DNA of 64,000 nucleotides from an uncultured Bacteroidota bacterium (lineage in GTDB: Bacteria; Bacteroidota; Bacteroidia; Bacteroidales; P3), in contig CADALO010000012.1 of assembly GCA_902788805.1 (NCBI GenBank), positions 124,001 to 188,000 of the forward strand, given 5' to 3'. Positions 51,988-62,104 of the stretch are shown in pieces (the stretch's first letter is position 1; each line of letters starts with the position of its first letter). The position numbers and the translations under genes were made by a program. A model generated the notes under the pieces. The model was not told the DNA's origin. It worked only from the letters and a program-made list of their open reading frames with translations, and made no database searches.

Positions 51988-54900
51988 TTCCGTTTCTCCT
52001 TTCTGCCAAGCAGTTCAACAATCCTGTCGAAGTCACGCGTATACTTAAGTCCCACGCCCTGCTTGTATGGCAGGTCCGACCGCGTATAGTCGTTGGTATT
52101 GCTGCGGTTGAAGACGAAAAGGTGCAGGCGCGGGTTAATCTTGTAGCCCACCAGCATATCGCCCGTCATATTGTTGTTGCCGCCCACGCCGCTCATCTCG
52201 CGAGCCTCGCCTCCGAAGCCGAAAGTCGACTCGAAGTAGAACTTGTTCCATTCCTTGCTGATATCCACCGCATACTGCTCCGTGGTCAGAGCGTTGCCTG
52301 CCTGGTAAGCAAAGTTGATGTCCACAAAGTCCACCATATCGCTCACCATACCGCCCAGGGTGTTGGCCACAAAGCCGTAGCCCTCCTCTGCCGCCGACGT
52401 GCCGCCGGCATTGGCATCGGTAGATGTCGAAGAATTGTAGAACTTCTTGAAGAGCAGCAGCGACACCGTCTGGTTAAGCATATCGCGTTCGTTGTTCCTG
52501 TCGATATAAGCAAACACCTCCTCCTGCACGCTCTGGTCGGCGTTGGGCAGGCGCAGGTCGAAGTCAATCTCGGGTGCCTGCAGGTTGCCGCTCAGTTTAA
52601 TCACATTCTCCACAAGCACAGGCTTCTGCGAGTCGGTGGCCGACAGGGTGCCCGTCAGCGTGGAGAGGTTCACGCGCTGGCCGTAGACAGCCTTGATGTC
52701 GAACAAGGCATCGCTCACATCGCCTCTGAAGGTGATGGAGCTGCCGTCGTCGATGGTAAACTCCTTGCTGAGCAATCCCAGCACATCGAGCTCGACAGTA
52801 CCGCTGCTCAGCTCGAGGTCGCCCATCAGCGAGAAAGGTTTGCCGCCGCCCACCTGCAACTGCAGGTCGCCGGCACCGACGGCTTTGACATCGGCCGTCA
52901 CCGTCGAGAAGTCCATCGGCAACTCCAAGCGCACGTCGGGCGTAGCCTCAAGGTTGATGGTCAACGTCACTCCCGAGGTGCCCTCTGCCGTTACCGGAAC
53001 GGCTTTGCTCTCGCTCTCGCTCAGCAGCAGCAGGCGTTCCTCCTCCTCGTCACGGTCCGACACGAAATGGATGTAGTCAACCTGCTTCAGTTCTCGCTTG
53101 TCGTTGATAGGAATGTGCAGCGACGAGCCCTCGAGTGTCGTGGCGTTCAGCACTATGTCAAGATCGTCCAAACCGCCGGTCACGCGGCCGTTTATCGATG
53201 CTATCACGGTGCCATAGTACTGCTCCGACTGCCGCAATGTGGTGTTCATACACAGCAGCCGCGGACTGTTCACCGCGATATTGAAATTCATATCCGAAAG
53301 GGTCTCGTAGAATATCCTGCCGTCCAGACGGGCGTTTCCGCCGCGGGTGTCGTGCACCTCGAAGCCGTCGAGCCGCACCATACCCTTGTCCATCCACACC
53401 GTATCGTCAAACAAGTAGCTGACGTTCAAGTAATCCACCTTCATCTTGCCCTTGTCCACGTATGCGAAGCCCTCAATTCTGGGGGCGCTCAGCGTTCCGT
53501 TGATGTCGAGCTCGCAGAACAGTTTGCCCTCCACCTCAGACGAGAAAGAGCGCATCAGCGGCTGCAGCGACTGCATCCCCAATCCCTCGACGACAGCCCT
53601 CAGGTTCAGTTCCGGTTCGTCGCCGCCCAAGGCAATATAGCCCGAAACGTCGATAGGCTCGCTCCACTCGTCGCTTCCGGTTCTCCACGAAGTCAGGTAA
53701 ACATTCAACTCGTTCAGCTCAGCGTTCCAGGTCGACCGCAGACGTGCGTCGCCCAGCTCCTCGCCGTCGAACTTAAGGTTGTGCATTGCGATATCGCCGT
53801 TCAGGTAGGGCACCTCCTCGCTGGCGCCGTTCTGTGCCTGTCCGTCGCTTTCCTTGTGCAGGAAGCCTATGTGCACGTTGCCGTCCAGCGTGCCGTCGAC
53901 CGACATACCGCTGGCTTCGAGAAACGTATTAAGCACACCGACACCGAACTCATTCAGCACCAGTTCTATGCTGTCGGTCGTCTCGCCCCTGCGCGAGCCA
54001 CGCAGCGTTGCCCGCTGATTGCCGCTCCACAGGTTGATGCCGCCTATCTCAAAGCCCTTGCCGTCGATATACGTGTCACCGTTGCCGGCATCGAGACGCC
54101 ACAACTCGCCGCCTATCGTCAGCTTCGACGGGTCGACCACCAGGTCCACCCGCTCGCCGTCCGACAGCAGTCGGAGGTTGACATCGCCGCCACCCAGAGC
54201 CTCCTCGCCGTTGTCCCAATACAGACGGCAGTGGGCGCTGCTGTGCGAACTCTCCAGCGCGACGTCGGAGCTCTCCGACAGCACCAGATTACCAATCTTG
54301 ATTTGCTCACTTGTCAGTCGCATACGGTAGCTGTCGGCCACCGCGCCGCCGTTCATACCGACGTCGTACACGCGCAGGCTGCCCCAGCCGATGGAGTCAG
54401 ACCTGACAATGGGCTTGAACGATTCCACTTTGTTATAGTTCAGCTGCACGCTTGTGCCGCGTGCCAGCAGCAGTCGCGGTTCAAAGAATTCCATCACACC
54501 GCCGCCACCTTTCCACTCGGCGCTCAGCTCGAAGTCGCCTATCTCAGCCCTCGGTTCGACGTTTGCTGTCTGCTGCACTTCGCCATCGGCCCCGGCATTG
54601 GCGACCACAGGCACAAAGTCGGCCAGGAAGGTCCGCACCATCTCTCCGATATTGCCGTATTCGTAATAGCCTCGCATCTGGGCGTCGACGATGTCGCTTC
54701 GCAGAGTCATATCCTTCCAGTAGCTGCGCTCGCTGACCGTCAGCTCAGCCTCGTCGACCCTGCACTCGCCTCTGGTGGCCGCCAGGTGCAGCCCATTGAC
54801 GCTCACGCGTCCCCTCGAGTTGCCCTCGCCCATATCCGCATAGCGGCCTGTAATCTTGCCGTCTACGCGAGCTTCATTGTCGGCACCGCTCCACAGCCCC

Positions 54901-56510
54901 AGTCCTTTCAGGTCGAGCGACTCGACATCCACCTGCGCGGTATAGAGCACGCTCTGTTCGCGATATTGCAGGGCAGCCTCGCCCGACACCTTGCCCAGGG
55001 CATCATCCATACCAACCACAGCGGCGATGCGGCCTCCCTCAGCCTCGACGCTGAAAGAGGGCTCGTTGGCTATGCGGTGGCCTTTGACCACGGGATGCCT
55101 CAGGTTACCCTCGGCGTGCGCCTTCATAGTGCGCGGATTGAAGCCGCGACCCGCAAAGCGCACCTCAAGACCGCTGCGCGACAGCCACTCGTTGGGAGCC
55201 AGCTGCACAACGTTGAGCCCATCGGAGAGCAGAGTGCCGCTGTAGGTATATTCGCCGGAGGCATTCTTAGCCATCCGCACGTCGCCGGTCAAGTTGCCGG
55301 GCTTGCCGGCAATGTTCAGCTTGGCGCTGAAATCGTTTATCCTGCCTTCAAACTCGGCCTCGGCGTCGATATGGTCCATCTGTTTCAGCAATTTCTCGGC
55401 CTTCAGCGTCACCCCTGCCGGATGCCGCACGGCGGCAAGGTCGGCGTATGTAGTGTGCAGGCGATAGAGCCTTGCATCGATATATGTCGAATCAATCTTG
55501 GGCAGCCCCTTCATCGCGCCGTCGAACTCCAGGTACGACTCGTCGCCGAAGGCAAGCCTTACACCCTCTGCATAGAGGTTGCTCACGGTGCCTCCGAACC
55601 AGCCCCTGATGTCGACCTGCTCGTCCATACCCCACAAGGGCTCGGCCCACCAGCCAGCATCGCGCATACCGCCATAGGAGCCGTCGAGGAAGTGGCAGTT
55701 GAGCGTCACGCTGTCGAGAAAATGGCTCATCGACTTCCATCTGTCGTAGTCGAGCATCACATCGCCCACCAAGCGCGAGTCGCCAGTCTGCAGTATCATA
55801 TTCGTCGCCGAAATGCCGCTGCGGGTAACGTAGACGTTCATACTCATTTCCTGCACCTCAAGGCCCGAGCGCTCGTGCGTGACGAACCGCTCGATGCGGC
55901 ACGTCACATTGTCGGCAGCCACACGCACATTGCGCATCCGCGCCTTTACGTTGCGCCAGGCCTGATGCTTCACGTCCACTCCGGGACCGCTGCACCACTC
56001 CTCGCGCGGCCGGCTGTCCTTCAGGTCGTGCCGATAGGTAACATTGTCGAGAATCAGATCGTCGACCAGCACGGTGAACACGCCGCTGTGAGGCTTCTTC
56101 TTCGTGGTCGTGTCGTGGCTGGCGTAGTAATTGATTATATGCCTGAGGTTAAGGCCATTGCTGTCGATAGCCAGATGATAGTCCACATCGTGCAGCCGTG
56201 CCTCGCTGAAGGAGAGGCCGCCGTCGCCATAAGGGAAGCCGGCAAAGCGGAACGACATTTTGCGTGCCGAGCAGATAGTGTCGTTGTCGGGGCTCACCAG
56301 CAACACGTCGCGCAGCACCAGATGGTTGAGCGGATTGCAACCCAGCGACCCAATCCTGACCTCGCCGCCCCAGGCCTCGCTGCAGCGGCTGCCGGCGTAT
56401 GATGCTACGAGCGACTGCACCAGCGAATAGTTAAGCAGCGCAACCACAACGTAAACCGTCAGGAACAGGGCCAGCAGCGTTCGCCATACTATCTTCAGTG
56501 CTTTTTTCAT
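51984..56510 (-). CDS. TamB-like translocation/assembly module protein (AsmA-like repeat protein)
   Basis: A 1508-residue protein with an N-terminal membrane anchor (VWRTLLALFLTVYVVVALL, about 9-27), a very long beta-rich body of AsmA/TamB-like repeats, and a C-terminal TamB domain (about 1200-1500) with segments such as VTADVKAVGAGDLQLQVGG and FEMNL-type strands ending in GVGLKYTRDFD. Such proteins bridge the periplasm and are linked to phospholipid transport and outer-membrane assembly. It heads an operon with GT9 and glycosidase genes. A long open frame on the opposite strand is a by-product of codon bias. Confidence 0.92.
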   Translation of the reverse strand: MKKALKIVWRTLLALFLTVYVVVALLNYSLVQSLVASYAGSRCSEAWGGEVRIGSLGCNPLNHLVLRDVLLVSPDNDTICSARKMSFRFAGFPYGDGGLSFSEARLHDVDYHLAIDSNGLNLRHIINYYASHDTTTKKKPHSGVFTVLVDDLILDNVTYRHDLKDSRPREEWCSGPGVDVKHQAWRNVKARMRNVRVAADNVTCRIERFVTHERSGLEVQEMSMNVYVTRSGISATNMILQTGDSRLVGDVMLDYDRWKSMSHFLDSVTLNCHFLDGSYGGMRDAGWWAEPLWGMDEQVDIRGWFGGTVSNLYAEGVRLAFGDESYLEFDGAMKGLPKIDSTYIDARLYRLHTTYADLAAVRHPAGVTLKAEKLLKQMDHIDAEAEFEGRINDFSAKLNIAGKPGNLTGDVRMAKNASGEYTYSGTLLSDGLNVVQLAPNEWLSRSGLEVRFAGRGFNPRTMKAHAEGNLRHPVVKGHRIANEPSFSVEAEGGRIAAVVGMDDALGKVSGEAALQYREQSVLYTAQVDVESLDLKGLGLWSGADNEARVDGKITGRYADMGEGNSRGRVSVNGLHLAATRGECRVDEAELTVSERSYWKDMTLRSDIVDAQMRGYYEYGNIGEMVRTFLADFVPVVANAGADGEVQQTANVEPRAEIGDFELSAEWKGGGGVMEFFEPRLLLARGTSVQLNYNKVESFKPIVRSDSIGWGSLRVYDVGMNGGAVADSYRMRLTSEQIKIGNLVLSESSDVALESSHSSAHCRLYWDNGEEALGGGDVNLRLLSDGERVDLVVDPSKLTIGGELWRLDAGNGDTYIDGKGFEIGGINLWSGNQRATLRGSRRGETTDSIELVLNEFGVGVLNTFLEASGMSVDGTLDGNVHIGFLHKESDGQAQNGASEEVPYLNGDIAMHNLKFDGEELGDARLRSTWNAELNELNVYLTSWRTGSDEWSEPIDVSGYIALGGDEPELNLRAVVEGLGMQSLQPLMRSFSSEVEGKLFCELDINGTLSAPRIEGFAYVDKGKMKVDYLNVSYLFDDTVWMDKGMVRLDGFEVHDTRGGNARLDGRIFYETLSDMNFNIAVNSPRLLCMNTTLRQSEQYYGTVIASINGRVTGGLDDLDIVLNATTLEGSSLHIPINDKRELKQVDYIHFVSDRDEEEERLLLLSESESKAVPVTAEGTSGVTLTINLEATPDVRLELPMDFSTVTADVKAVGAGDLQLQVGGGKPFSLMGDLELSSGTVELDVLGLLSKEFTIDDGSSITFRGDVSDALFDIKAVYGQRVNLSTLTGTLSATDSQKPVLVENVIKLSGNLQAPEIDFDLRLPNADQSVQEEVFAYIDRNNERDMLNQTVSLLLFKKFYNSSTSTDANAGGTSAAEEGYGFVANTLGGMVSDMVDFVDINFAYQAGNALTTEQYAVDISKEWNKFYFESTFGFGGEAREMSGVGGNNNMTGDMLVGYKINPRLHLFVFNRSNTNDYTRSDLPYKQGVGLKYTRDFDRIVELLGRKEKRK

Positions 56511-56708
56511 TCCGTTTAGTCTCGTATGCAGCCCGCTCCGGCAGCCCTCGCCGAGGGGTGCGGTGCAAGCGGCAATATGCTTACTTTGTTTTCAAATTAT
56601 CTTTCATAACTCGCTTTTTAAAATTTTAGTATATAAAACACTGCATTTATTTCACTTTTTCTCCCTGCCGTCGCCCGAAAAACGCCGTTTCACCCCCCTG
56701 TCAACTCC

Positions 56709-56815
56709 GCTCGTTGTCCGTTCGTTGTCCAGTTGTTGTCCAGTTGTTGTCCAGTCGCTGACTGGACAACAACTGGACAACGACTGGACAACAACTGGAC
56801 AACGAACGGAGCGGG
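56709..56815. repeat. Giant hairpin 3: arms of 11-base GTTGTCCAGTT-type units
   Basis: The left arm has four tandem units (GTTGTCCGTTC, GTTGTCCAGTT twice, GTTGTCCAGTC) and the right arm the complement of about five. The centre is CCAGTC-GCT-GACTGG (56751-56765). The innermost two units pair perfectly; further out there are a few mismatches and one unit extra. It is a sequence variant of the hairpins at 2676 and 24350 and, like them, lies in a divergent gap (tamB-like/tsaD, 477 bases). Apart from this and the tsaD promoter, nothing gene-like is visible in the gap. Confidence 0.88.
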
Positions 56816-56933
56816 TATCTGTAAACAGCGGACAATCAGCGACTTCAGAACACACCATTTGGAAAGGCTTCGGCAATGCGGAATCTGGGCGATATTTTTT
56901 GGTGCAAAAAACGCCGTTCTCAAAAAAATTGTG

Positions 56934-56941
56934 TAATTTTG
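56934..56941 (+). promoter_or_regulatory. tsaD -7 promoter element
   Basis: TAATTTTG inside TTGTGTAATTTTGCAAC, a 17-base string also found at the dapB promoter; 46 bases before the tsaD ATG. Confidence 0.58.
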
Positions 56942-56987
56942 CAACGCCAAAGATATATACCTTCACAACTCATAACGCACTCAGAAT

Positions 56988-57992
56988 ATGCCAAACATAC
57001 TTGCCATAGAATCCTCTTGCGACGACACTTCGGCTGCCGTTCTGCGCGACGACCGCTTGCTGTCGAACGTCATTGCCTCGCAGAAGGTGCACGAACAATA
57101 CGGTGGCGTGGTGCCCGAACTGGCATCGCGAGCCCACCAGCAGAATATAGTGCCCGTAGTGGACGCTGCGCTCCACAACGCCGGCATAGAACGCGGCGAC
57201 ATCGACGCCGTGGCCTTCACGCGCGGCCCCGGACTGCTCGGCTCGCTGCTGGTAGGCGTGTCGTTTGCCAAAAGCTTTGCACAGGCACTGCAGATTCCGC
57301 TGATTGAGGTCAACCACCTGCAAGCCCACATACTGGCCCACTTCATCAAGCGCGACGACACCTATACGCCGCCGCGGTTCCCGCTGATGTGCCTGCTGGT
57401 GAGCGGCGGACACACGCAGATACTGCTGCTGCGCAGCCACTTGGAGATGGAACTGCTGGGCCAGACCATCGACGACGCTGCGGGCGAAGCCGTCGACAAG
57501 GCCGCCAAGATTATGGACCTGCCCTACCCGGGCGGACCCGTCATCGACAAACTTGCGAAGAGCGGCAACGCCGACGCCTTCCATTTCGCTACGCCAAACA
57601 TAGCGGGGCTGGACTACAGCTTCAGCGGCATCAAGACATCGTTCCTCTATTTCCTGCGCGACCGCCTGCAGGAAGACCCGCAATTCATTGAGAAACACAA
57701 AGAAGACCTCTGCGCATCGATACAGAAGTGCATAATGGACTTCCTGCTGAAGAAACTCGAAAAGGCAGCGCTGCGCAACCACATAGGCCAGGTGGCAATT
57801 GCCGGCGGCGTGTCGGCCAACTCCTACCTGCGCGAATCGCTGCAGCGTATGGGAGAGAAACACCACTGGAAGGTGTACCTGCCGCCGCTGCAGTTCTGCA
57901 CCGACAACGCAGCTATGGTGGGCATTGCCGGCTACTTTAAGTACCTGCAAGGCGACTTTGCCGACATAGCACTGCCGCCATACACGAGATAG
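56988..57992 (+). CDS. tsaD: tRNA N6-adenosine threonylcarbamoyltransferase TsaD
   Basis: Transfers the threonylcarbamoyl group to A37 of ANN-decoding tRNAs, working with TsaB and TsaE. The 334-residue protein starts ILAIESSCDDTSAAV and has the metal-binding H110/H114 in EVNHLQAHI, the glycine motif LVSGGHTQILLL, and VAIAGGVSANSYLRE with NAAMVGIAG at the end. The length is normal for the family. It has its own promoter. Confidence 0.97.
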   Translation: MPNILAIESSCDDTSAAVLRDDRLLSNVIASQKVHEQYGGVVPELASRAHQQNIVPVVDAALHNAGIERGDIDAVAFTRGPGLLGSLLVGVSFAKSFAQALQIPLIEVNHLQAHILAHFIKRDDTYTPPRFPLMCLLVSGGHTQILLLRSHLEMELLGQTIDDAAGEAVDKAAKIMDLPYPGGPVIDKLAKSGNADAFHFATPNIAGLDYSFSGIKTSFLYFLRDRLQEDPQFIEKHKEDLCASIQKCIMDFLLKKLEKAALRNHIGQVAIAGGVSANSYLRESLQRMGEKHHWKVYLPPLQFCTDNAAMVGIAGYFKYLQGDFADIALPPYTR

Positions 57993-58067
57993 GTTTTTGA
58001 AGATATAAAGCGAACAATGACAAGCGAATAGTGGAATATAAATCGTGAACCAATCAAGAGATGAGAG

Positions 58068-59090
58068 ATGAAAACGAAAAACGGAACAAGAAAAACGGTG
58101 AATACCTGGCGCACCCTGACGGTGGCGGCATTCGTCGTTTTCTGCTTCCTGTCATCGCCTCTCCGCTCGCAGGACATCCACTTTTCGCAGACCGATTTCA
58201 ACCCGATACTGCTCAATCCCGCCTACTCAGGTTTCTTCGACGGGGCAGGACGTTTCGGCCTCTCCTACCGCAACCAGTGGGCGTCGGTGTCGAAGGCCTT
58301 TCAGACCATTGCCGCCACCGCCGAGATTCCGGTGGTCAGGCGTCGCTACAACCACGACGGCATCAGCATCGGGGCGATAATATACAACGACCGTGCAGGC
58401 ACGCTCAACTACGGCACCACGGCGGGCAACTTCATACTGTCGTACTACAAGGCTCTGTCGAACAGCAACGACAATTTCCTGTCGGTTGCCGCCGAAGCGG
58501 GCTTTGGACAGGCGGGTTTCAGGACCGACAATATCGAGCTGGTGGACCCCAGCGACGACATCCAGTCGAACTCGGCGACGTTCCTTACCATCGGCGCGGG
58601 CATTGCGTGGTTCTACCAGCCCAACGACGACTTCTACCTGAAGCTGGGCCTGTCGGGACGCAACCTCAACCAGCCCGACATCTCATACCTTGGGCTGAGC
58701 GACGAGAAGCTGTACCGCAAGTTCAATGTCTACGCGCGTTGCGAGTACCGCAACGGAGGCAATCTGGGTCTGCTGCCGCTGGCCACCGTGACGGTGCAGA
58801 ACAAGTATATGGAGGCAATGGTGGGATGCGACACGAAATACTACCTGTCGGAGTCGTCGGACCACTACGTGTCGATAGGCGCGGGGCTTCACTATCGTTG
58901 GCGCGACGCGGCGCTGGTGCAGTTTTCGCTGGAGTACAACTCGTTCATCTTCGCCCTGCTCTACGACGCGAACCTGTCGAAGCTGACGCCTGCATCAAGG
59001 TCGATAGGCTCTTTCGAGATGAATATCGTCTATCGCCTCGTACGCAACCACCGTGTCAACCGCAAGGCTATGCCGTGCCCAATCATTTGA
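58068..59090 (+). CDS. porP: Type IX secretion system membrane protein, PorP/SprF family
   Basis: A 340-residue outer-membrane protein. After a short basic region comes a signal segment (TVAAFVVFCFLSSPLRS), then QDIHFSQTDFNPILLNPAYSG, which is highly characteristic of PorP/SprF. Alternating barrel strands follow (GRFGLSYRNQW, SISIGAIIYNDRAG-type). The next gene encodes a PorE-like protein, a typical pairing. PorP/SprF proteins are T9SS-associated partners at the outer membrane, needed for secretion or for attachment of particular cargo. Confidence 0.92.
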   Translation: MKTKNGTRKTVNTWRTLTVAAFVVFCFLSSPLRSQDIHFSQTDFNPILLNPAYSGFFDGAGRFGLSYRNQWASVSKAFQTIAATAEIPVVRRRYNHDGISIGAIIYNDRAGTLNYGTTAGNFILSYYKALSNSNDNFLSVAAEAGFGQAGFRTDNIELVDPSDDIQSNSATFLTIGAGIAWFYQPNDDFYLKLGLSGRNLNQPDISYLGLSDEKLYRKFNVYARCEYRNGGNLGLLPLATVTVQNKYMEAMVGCDTKYYLSESSDHYVSIGAGLHYRWRDAALVQFSLEYNSFIFALLYDANLSKLTPASRSIGSFEMNIVYRLVRNHRVNRKAMPCPII

Positions 59091-59134
59091 ATCAAAATAC
59101 AAACACCTGATATAGAACAAAATAAGATTTGATT

Positions 59135-61408
59135 ATGAAACATAAGTACCTTCTCTTCTTCGCCGCAATCGTGACATTTGCATCGCTCGGAAACAGCGTC
59201 AAGGCACAGATAGCAGATGCCGACGAAGCCTTCAAGTTCGGCTACTACAAAACCGCAGCGGACCTGTATGCCAACGAGTACCGCAAGTCGCACGATCCGA
59301 ACATAGCCTACAAGATTGCCGAGTCGCACCGACTGGCAAACAACTACAGCAAGGCTATCAAGTACTATACCATAGTGAACAATTCGGCGGCGGCGGCGAT
59401 ATATCCGCACACTGAGTATTTCCTCGCCTCGATGTACCGTATGGCTGGCTACGCTGACTCGGCGCTTACGTTCTATCAAAAGTATCTGCGCACCGCCATC
59501 AACGAACAGCTTGAGCAGCGTGCACGCCAGGAGGCAAGGGCCTGCCAATGGGTGCTCGACAGCGTTGAAGCCCCGACCAACTTCACGGTGAAGCACGAGA
59601 GCAAGAACATCAACACCGAATACAGCGAATCGGGTGCTGTGATGATGGGCGACTCGCTGCTGTTTTTCTCCTCGATGCGCGAGATTTCAAAGCCAGGCTC
59701 GAAGAATGCCGTCTTTTCAGACCTTGTGCTGATGCAGATTTTCCAGGCCGACTTCAGCGGCGACAGCCCCAATGAGGCGACCGTCAACAACTGGGGCCTG
59801 AACAACAAGGAGAAGCACTCGTGCAACGTGGCCTTCGACCCACGGCACAACAACATCTACTTTACGCTGTGCCAGACAGACGACTTCGCCAACATCCCTT
59901 GCGAAATATATGTGTCGCACTATAGCAAAGGTAAGTGGCAGAAGGCCAAGAAGGTGGGCGGCGACGTCAACATTGCGGGCTACACGTCGACACAGCCGAC
60001 AGTGGGCTATCTGGCTGACGGCACGACGATACTGTATTTTGTTTCCGACCGCCCCGGCGGAGTTGGCGGAATGGATATCTGGTACTCTGTCATAAGCGAT
60101 GAAAAGACACCTGGCAACAGTATCAACCTTGGCTCTCCGGTGAACACGGTGGGCAACGAGATAACGCCGTTCTACGACAATAACGGCCAGCAGCTTTACT
60201 TCTCGTCCGACTGGCATCTGGGCTACGGCGGCTATGATGTGTTCTGCGCCAAGGGAATACGCGATAGTTGGGAAGAGCCATTCAATCTTGGCAGCACTCT
60301 GAACAGCCCCGCCAACGACCTGTACTTTACGGTTAACAGCGACATCCCTGGCTCAGGTTACCTCACATCCAACCGCAGAGGCTCGTTCTTCATCAACGAC
60401 AACACTTGCTGCAACGACATATACAGCTGGAAGACAGCAAAGAAACAGCAGCCAAGACGCATCGTGGAACAGCCCGTGACCATCGCTCAGAAGAGCGCTG
60501 TGCACAACCTGCTGCCCATCAAGCTTTACTTCCACAACGACGAACCCGACCCGAAATCGAAGCTGGCCACTACGACTGTCAACTATTTCCATCTGTACAA
60601 CACTTATATGTTCAAACGCAGCGAGTACAAAAAGGCTCACGCTTCGGTCGCAGACAAGGAGAAGTACGACTCCATCTGCGGCGCAATTGACTACTTCTTC
60701 GACGGTGAGGTTCAATACAACTGCGAGCGCTTCGAGCAGTTCCTCGACCTTTTGCTTGACGACCTCAAGGCCGGCCACCGCATCTCAATGACCGTTGAAG
60801 GCTATGCCAGCCCTATACATACATCGGATTACAACCAGATTATCTCGAAGCGTCGCATCGCATCGATAGTCAACCAGATTATGGAGTACCAGAAAGGTGT
60901 ACTCACTCGCTTTATGGGCACCAATGGCGGCTCTCTGCAAATCAGAGAGATAGCCCACGGTAGCACTCTTGCCGACAAGGGCGTCAGCAACGACCCGCGA
61001 CAGACAAACAAGTCGGTGTACAGCGTGGAAGCAGCCCGTGAGCGACGCATAGAAATCCTTGACTACCAGTATCTCGAGGACGACAGCACCCTGATAAGCT
61101 GCCTGCGCCTGCCCACCCGAGCAATGCACATAGGCACCTACTTTACAGGCGAATACGCAGACATACAAGTGCACCTGCAGCACACAGCCATAAGCGAGAC
61201 GACACTCGACTTCATCAGCGTAGGCTCGCCCGACGTCAAGGTGGTTGGCTACAGCAAACTCACGCCAGGACAAGACCTTACCATCTATCTGCGTATGGAC
61301 AACCGCAAAGCTGAGCCCAGCGTAAGCTCATTCCTGCCCATAACCCTTCGCGTCGCCGGTGAACAGATAACCCAGACGATGTTCCTCGAATACACACTGG
61401 AGAAGTAA
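59135..61408 (+). CDS. PorE-like OmpA-family protein with TPR and WD40-like repeats
   Basis: A 757-residue envelope protein: signal peptide (to about residue 25); TPR-like helices (about 28-145, YYKTAADLYANEYRKS, HTEYFLASMYRMAGYADSAL); PD40/WD40-like beta-propeller blades (about 165-410, with IYFTLCQTDDF and LYFSSDWHLGYGGYDVF); an OmpA-like peptidoglycan-binding domain (about 530-640, MTVEGYASPIHTSDYNQIIS); and a C-terminal Ig-like extension of about 110 residues beyond the usual PorE end. It links the T9SS to peptidoglycan in related bacteria. The ATG at 59135 is used because it directly precedes the signal peptide. Confidence 0.88.
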   Translation: MKHKYLLFFAAIVTFASLGNSVKAQIADADEAFKFGYYKTAADLYANEYRKSHDPNIAYKIAESHRLANNYSKAIKYYTIVNNSAAAAIYPHTEYFLASMYRMAGYADSALTFYQKYLRTAINEQLEQRARQEARACQWVLDSVEAPTNFTVKHESKNINTEYSESGAVMMGDSLLFFSSMREISKPGSKNAVFSDLVLMQIFQADFSGDSPNEATVNNWGLNNKEKHSCNVAFDPRHNNIYFTLCQTDDFANIPCEIYVSHYSKGKWQKAKKVGGDVNIAGYTSTQPTVGYLADGTTILYFVSDRPGGVGGMDIWYSVISDEKTPGNSINLGSPVNTVGNEITPFYDNNGQQLYFSSDWHLGYGGYDVFCAKGIRDSWEEPFNLGSTLNSPANDLYFTVNSDIPGSGYLTSNRRGSFFINDNTCCNDIYSWKTAKKQQPRRIVEQPVTIAQKSAVHNLLPIKLYFHNDEPDPKSKLATTTVNYFHLYNTYMFKRSEYKKAHASVADKEKYDSICGAIDYFFDGEVQYNCERFEQFLDLLLDDLKAGHRISMTVEGYASPIHTSDYNQIISKRRIASIVNQIMEYQKGVLTRFMGTNGGSLQIREIAHGSTLADKGVSNDPRQTNKSVYSVEAARERRIEILDYQYLEDDSTLISCLRLPTRAMHIGTYFTGEYADIQVHLQHTAISETTLDFISVGSPDVKVVGYSKLTPGQDLTIYLRMDNRKAEPSVSSFLPITLRVAGEQITQTMFLEYTLEK

Positions 61409-61450
61409 GGTGTACTTTGCGCCCGCAGGCTTCTTCCTAAAGAAGATGCA

Positions 61451-62098
61451 CTATTTTATGCGGCAGGTAAGGATGTGATGGCCTTCGAGGGTGCCCTCGA
61501 GGATGTCACCGATGGCGACAGGTCCCACGCCGGCCGGGGTGCCGGTATATATAAGGTCGCCGGTGCGAAGCAGCATAAAATCTGAGATATACGATATCAT
61601 ACGGTCGACACTGCACAGCATATCGCGTGTGTTGCCGTGTTGCACCACTTCGCCATTGCGTGTCAATGAGAAAGAGAGGTTCTGTATGTCGTTTTCGAAC
61701 TCCGACAGGGGGATGAAATCGCCCAGAACTGCAGAGCCATCAAAGCCTTTGGAGAGTGTCCACGGCATACCTTTCTGTTTGGCCTGCTGCTGAAGGTCGC
61801 GAGCTGTGAAGTCAATGCCGACTGTCACAGAACTATAGTATTTGTGTGCAAAACGTTCCTCGATGCTCTTGCCCACCTTGTCGATGCGCACCACCAGCTC
61901 GGTCTCGTACTCGATACGCTGACTGAACTCGGGATAGAAGAACGGCTGGTTTTTGAGCAGCAACGCGCTGTCGGGCTTGAGGAAAAAATATGGGCAATAT
62001 TGCGACGCGCCATCAGCTCCACGTGCTCCACAGGAACTTGTACCACCCATTTCGGCGGCGTGTTCGCTATAATTGCGGGCTATGCAGATTATCTTCAA
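61451..62098 (-). CDS. Fumarylacetoacetate hydrolase (FAH) family protein
   Basis: A 215-residue member of the FAH superfamily. The N-terminal KIICIARNYSEHAAEMGG, the metal-ligand region EYETELVVRIDKVG, VGIDFTARDLQQQAKQKG and the C-terminal GDLIYTGTPAGVGPV are all family-typical. Small members include acylpyruvases and oxaloacetate decarboxylases or tautomerases; the substrate cannot be fixed from sequence. It lies six bases before the start-side end of the DUF4919 gene on the same strand, so they may be co-transcribed. Confidence 0.9.
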   Translation of the reverse strand: MKIICIARNYSEHAAEMGGTSSCGARGADGASQYCPYFFLKPDSALLLKNQPFFYPEFSQRIEYETELVVRIDKVGKSIEERFAHKYYSSVTVGIDFTARDLQQQAKQKGMPWTLSKGFDGSAVLGDFIPLSEFENDIQNLSFSLTRNGEVVQHGNTRDMLCSVDRMISYISDFMLLRTGDLIYTGTPAGVGPVAIGDILEGTLEGHHILTCRIK

Positions 62099-62104
62099 GA
62101 TGTT

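Noticed and set aside
52122..56402. A 1426-codon open frame opposite the TamB-like gene
   Set aside because: It is fully antisense to a well-supported gene. Its product has no family pattern and is rich in Ala, His, Val and Gln as expected for the reverse frame of C-ending codons.
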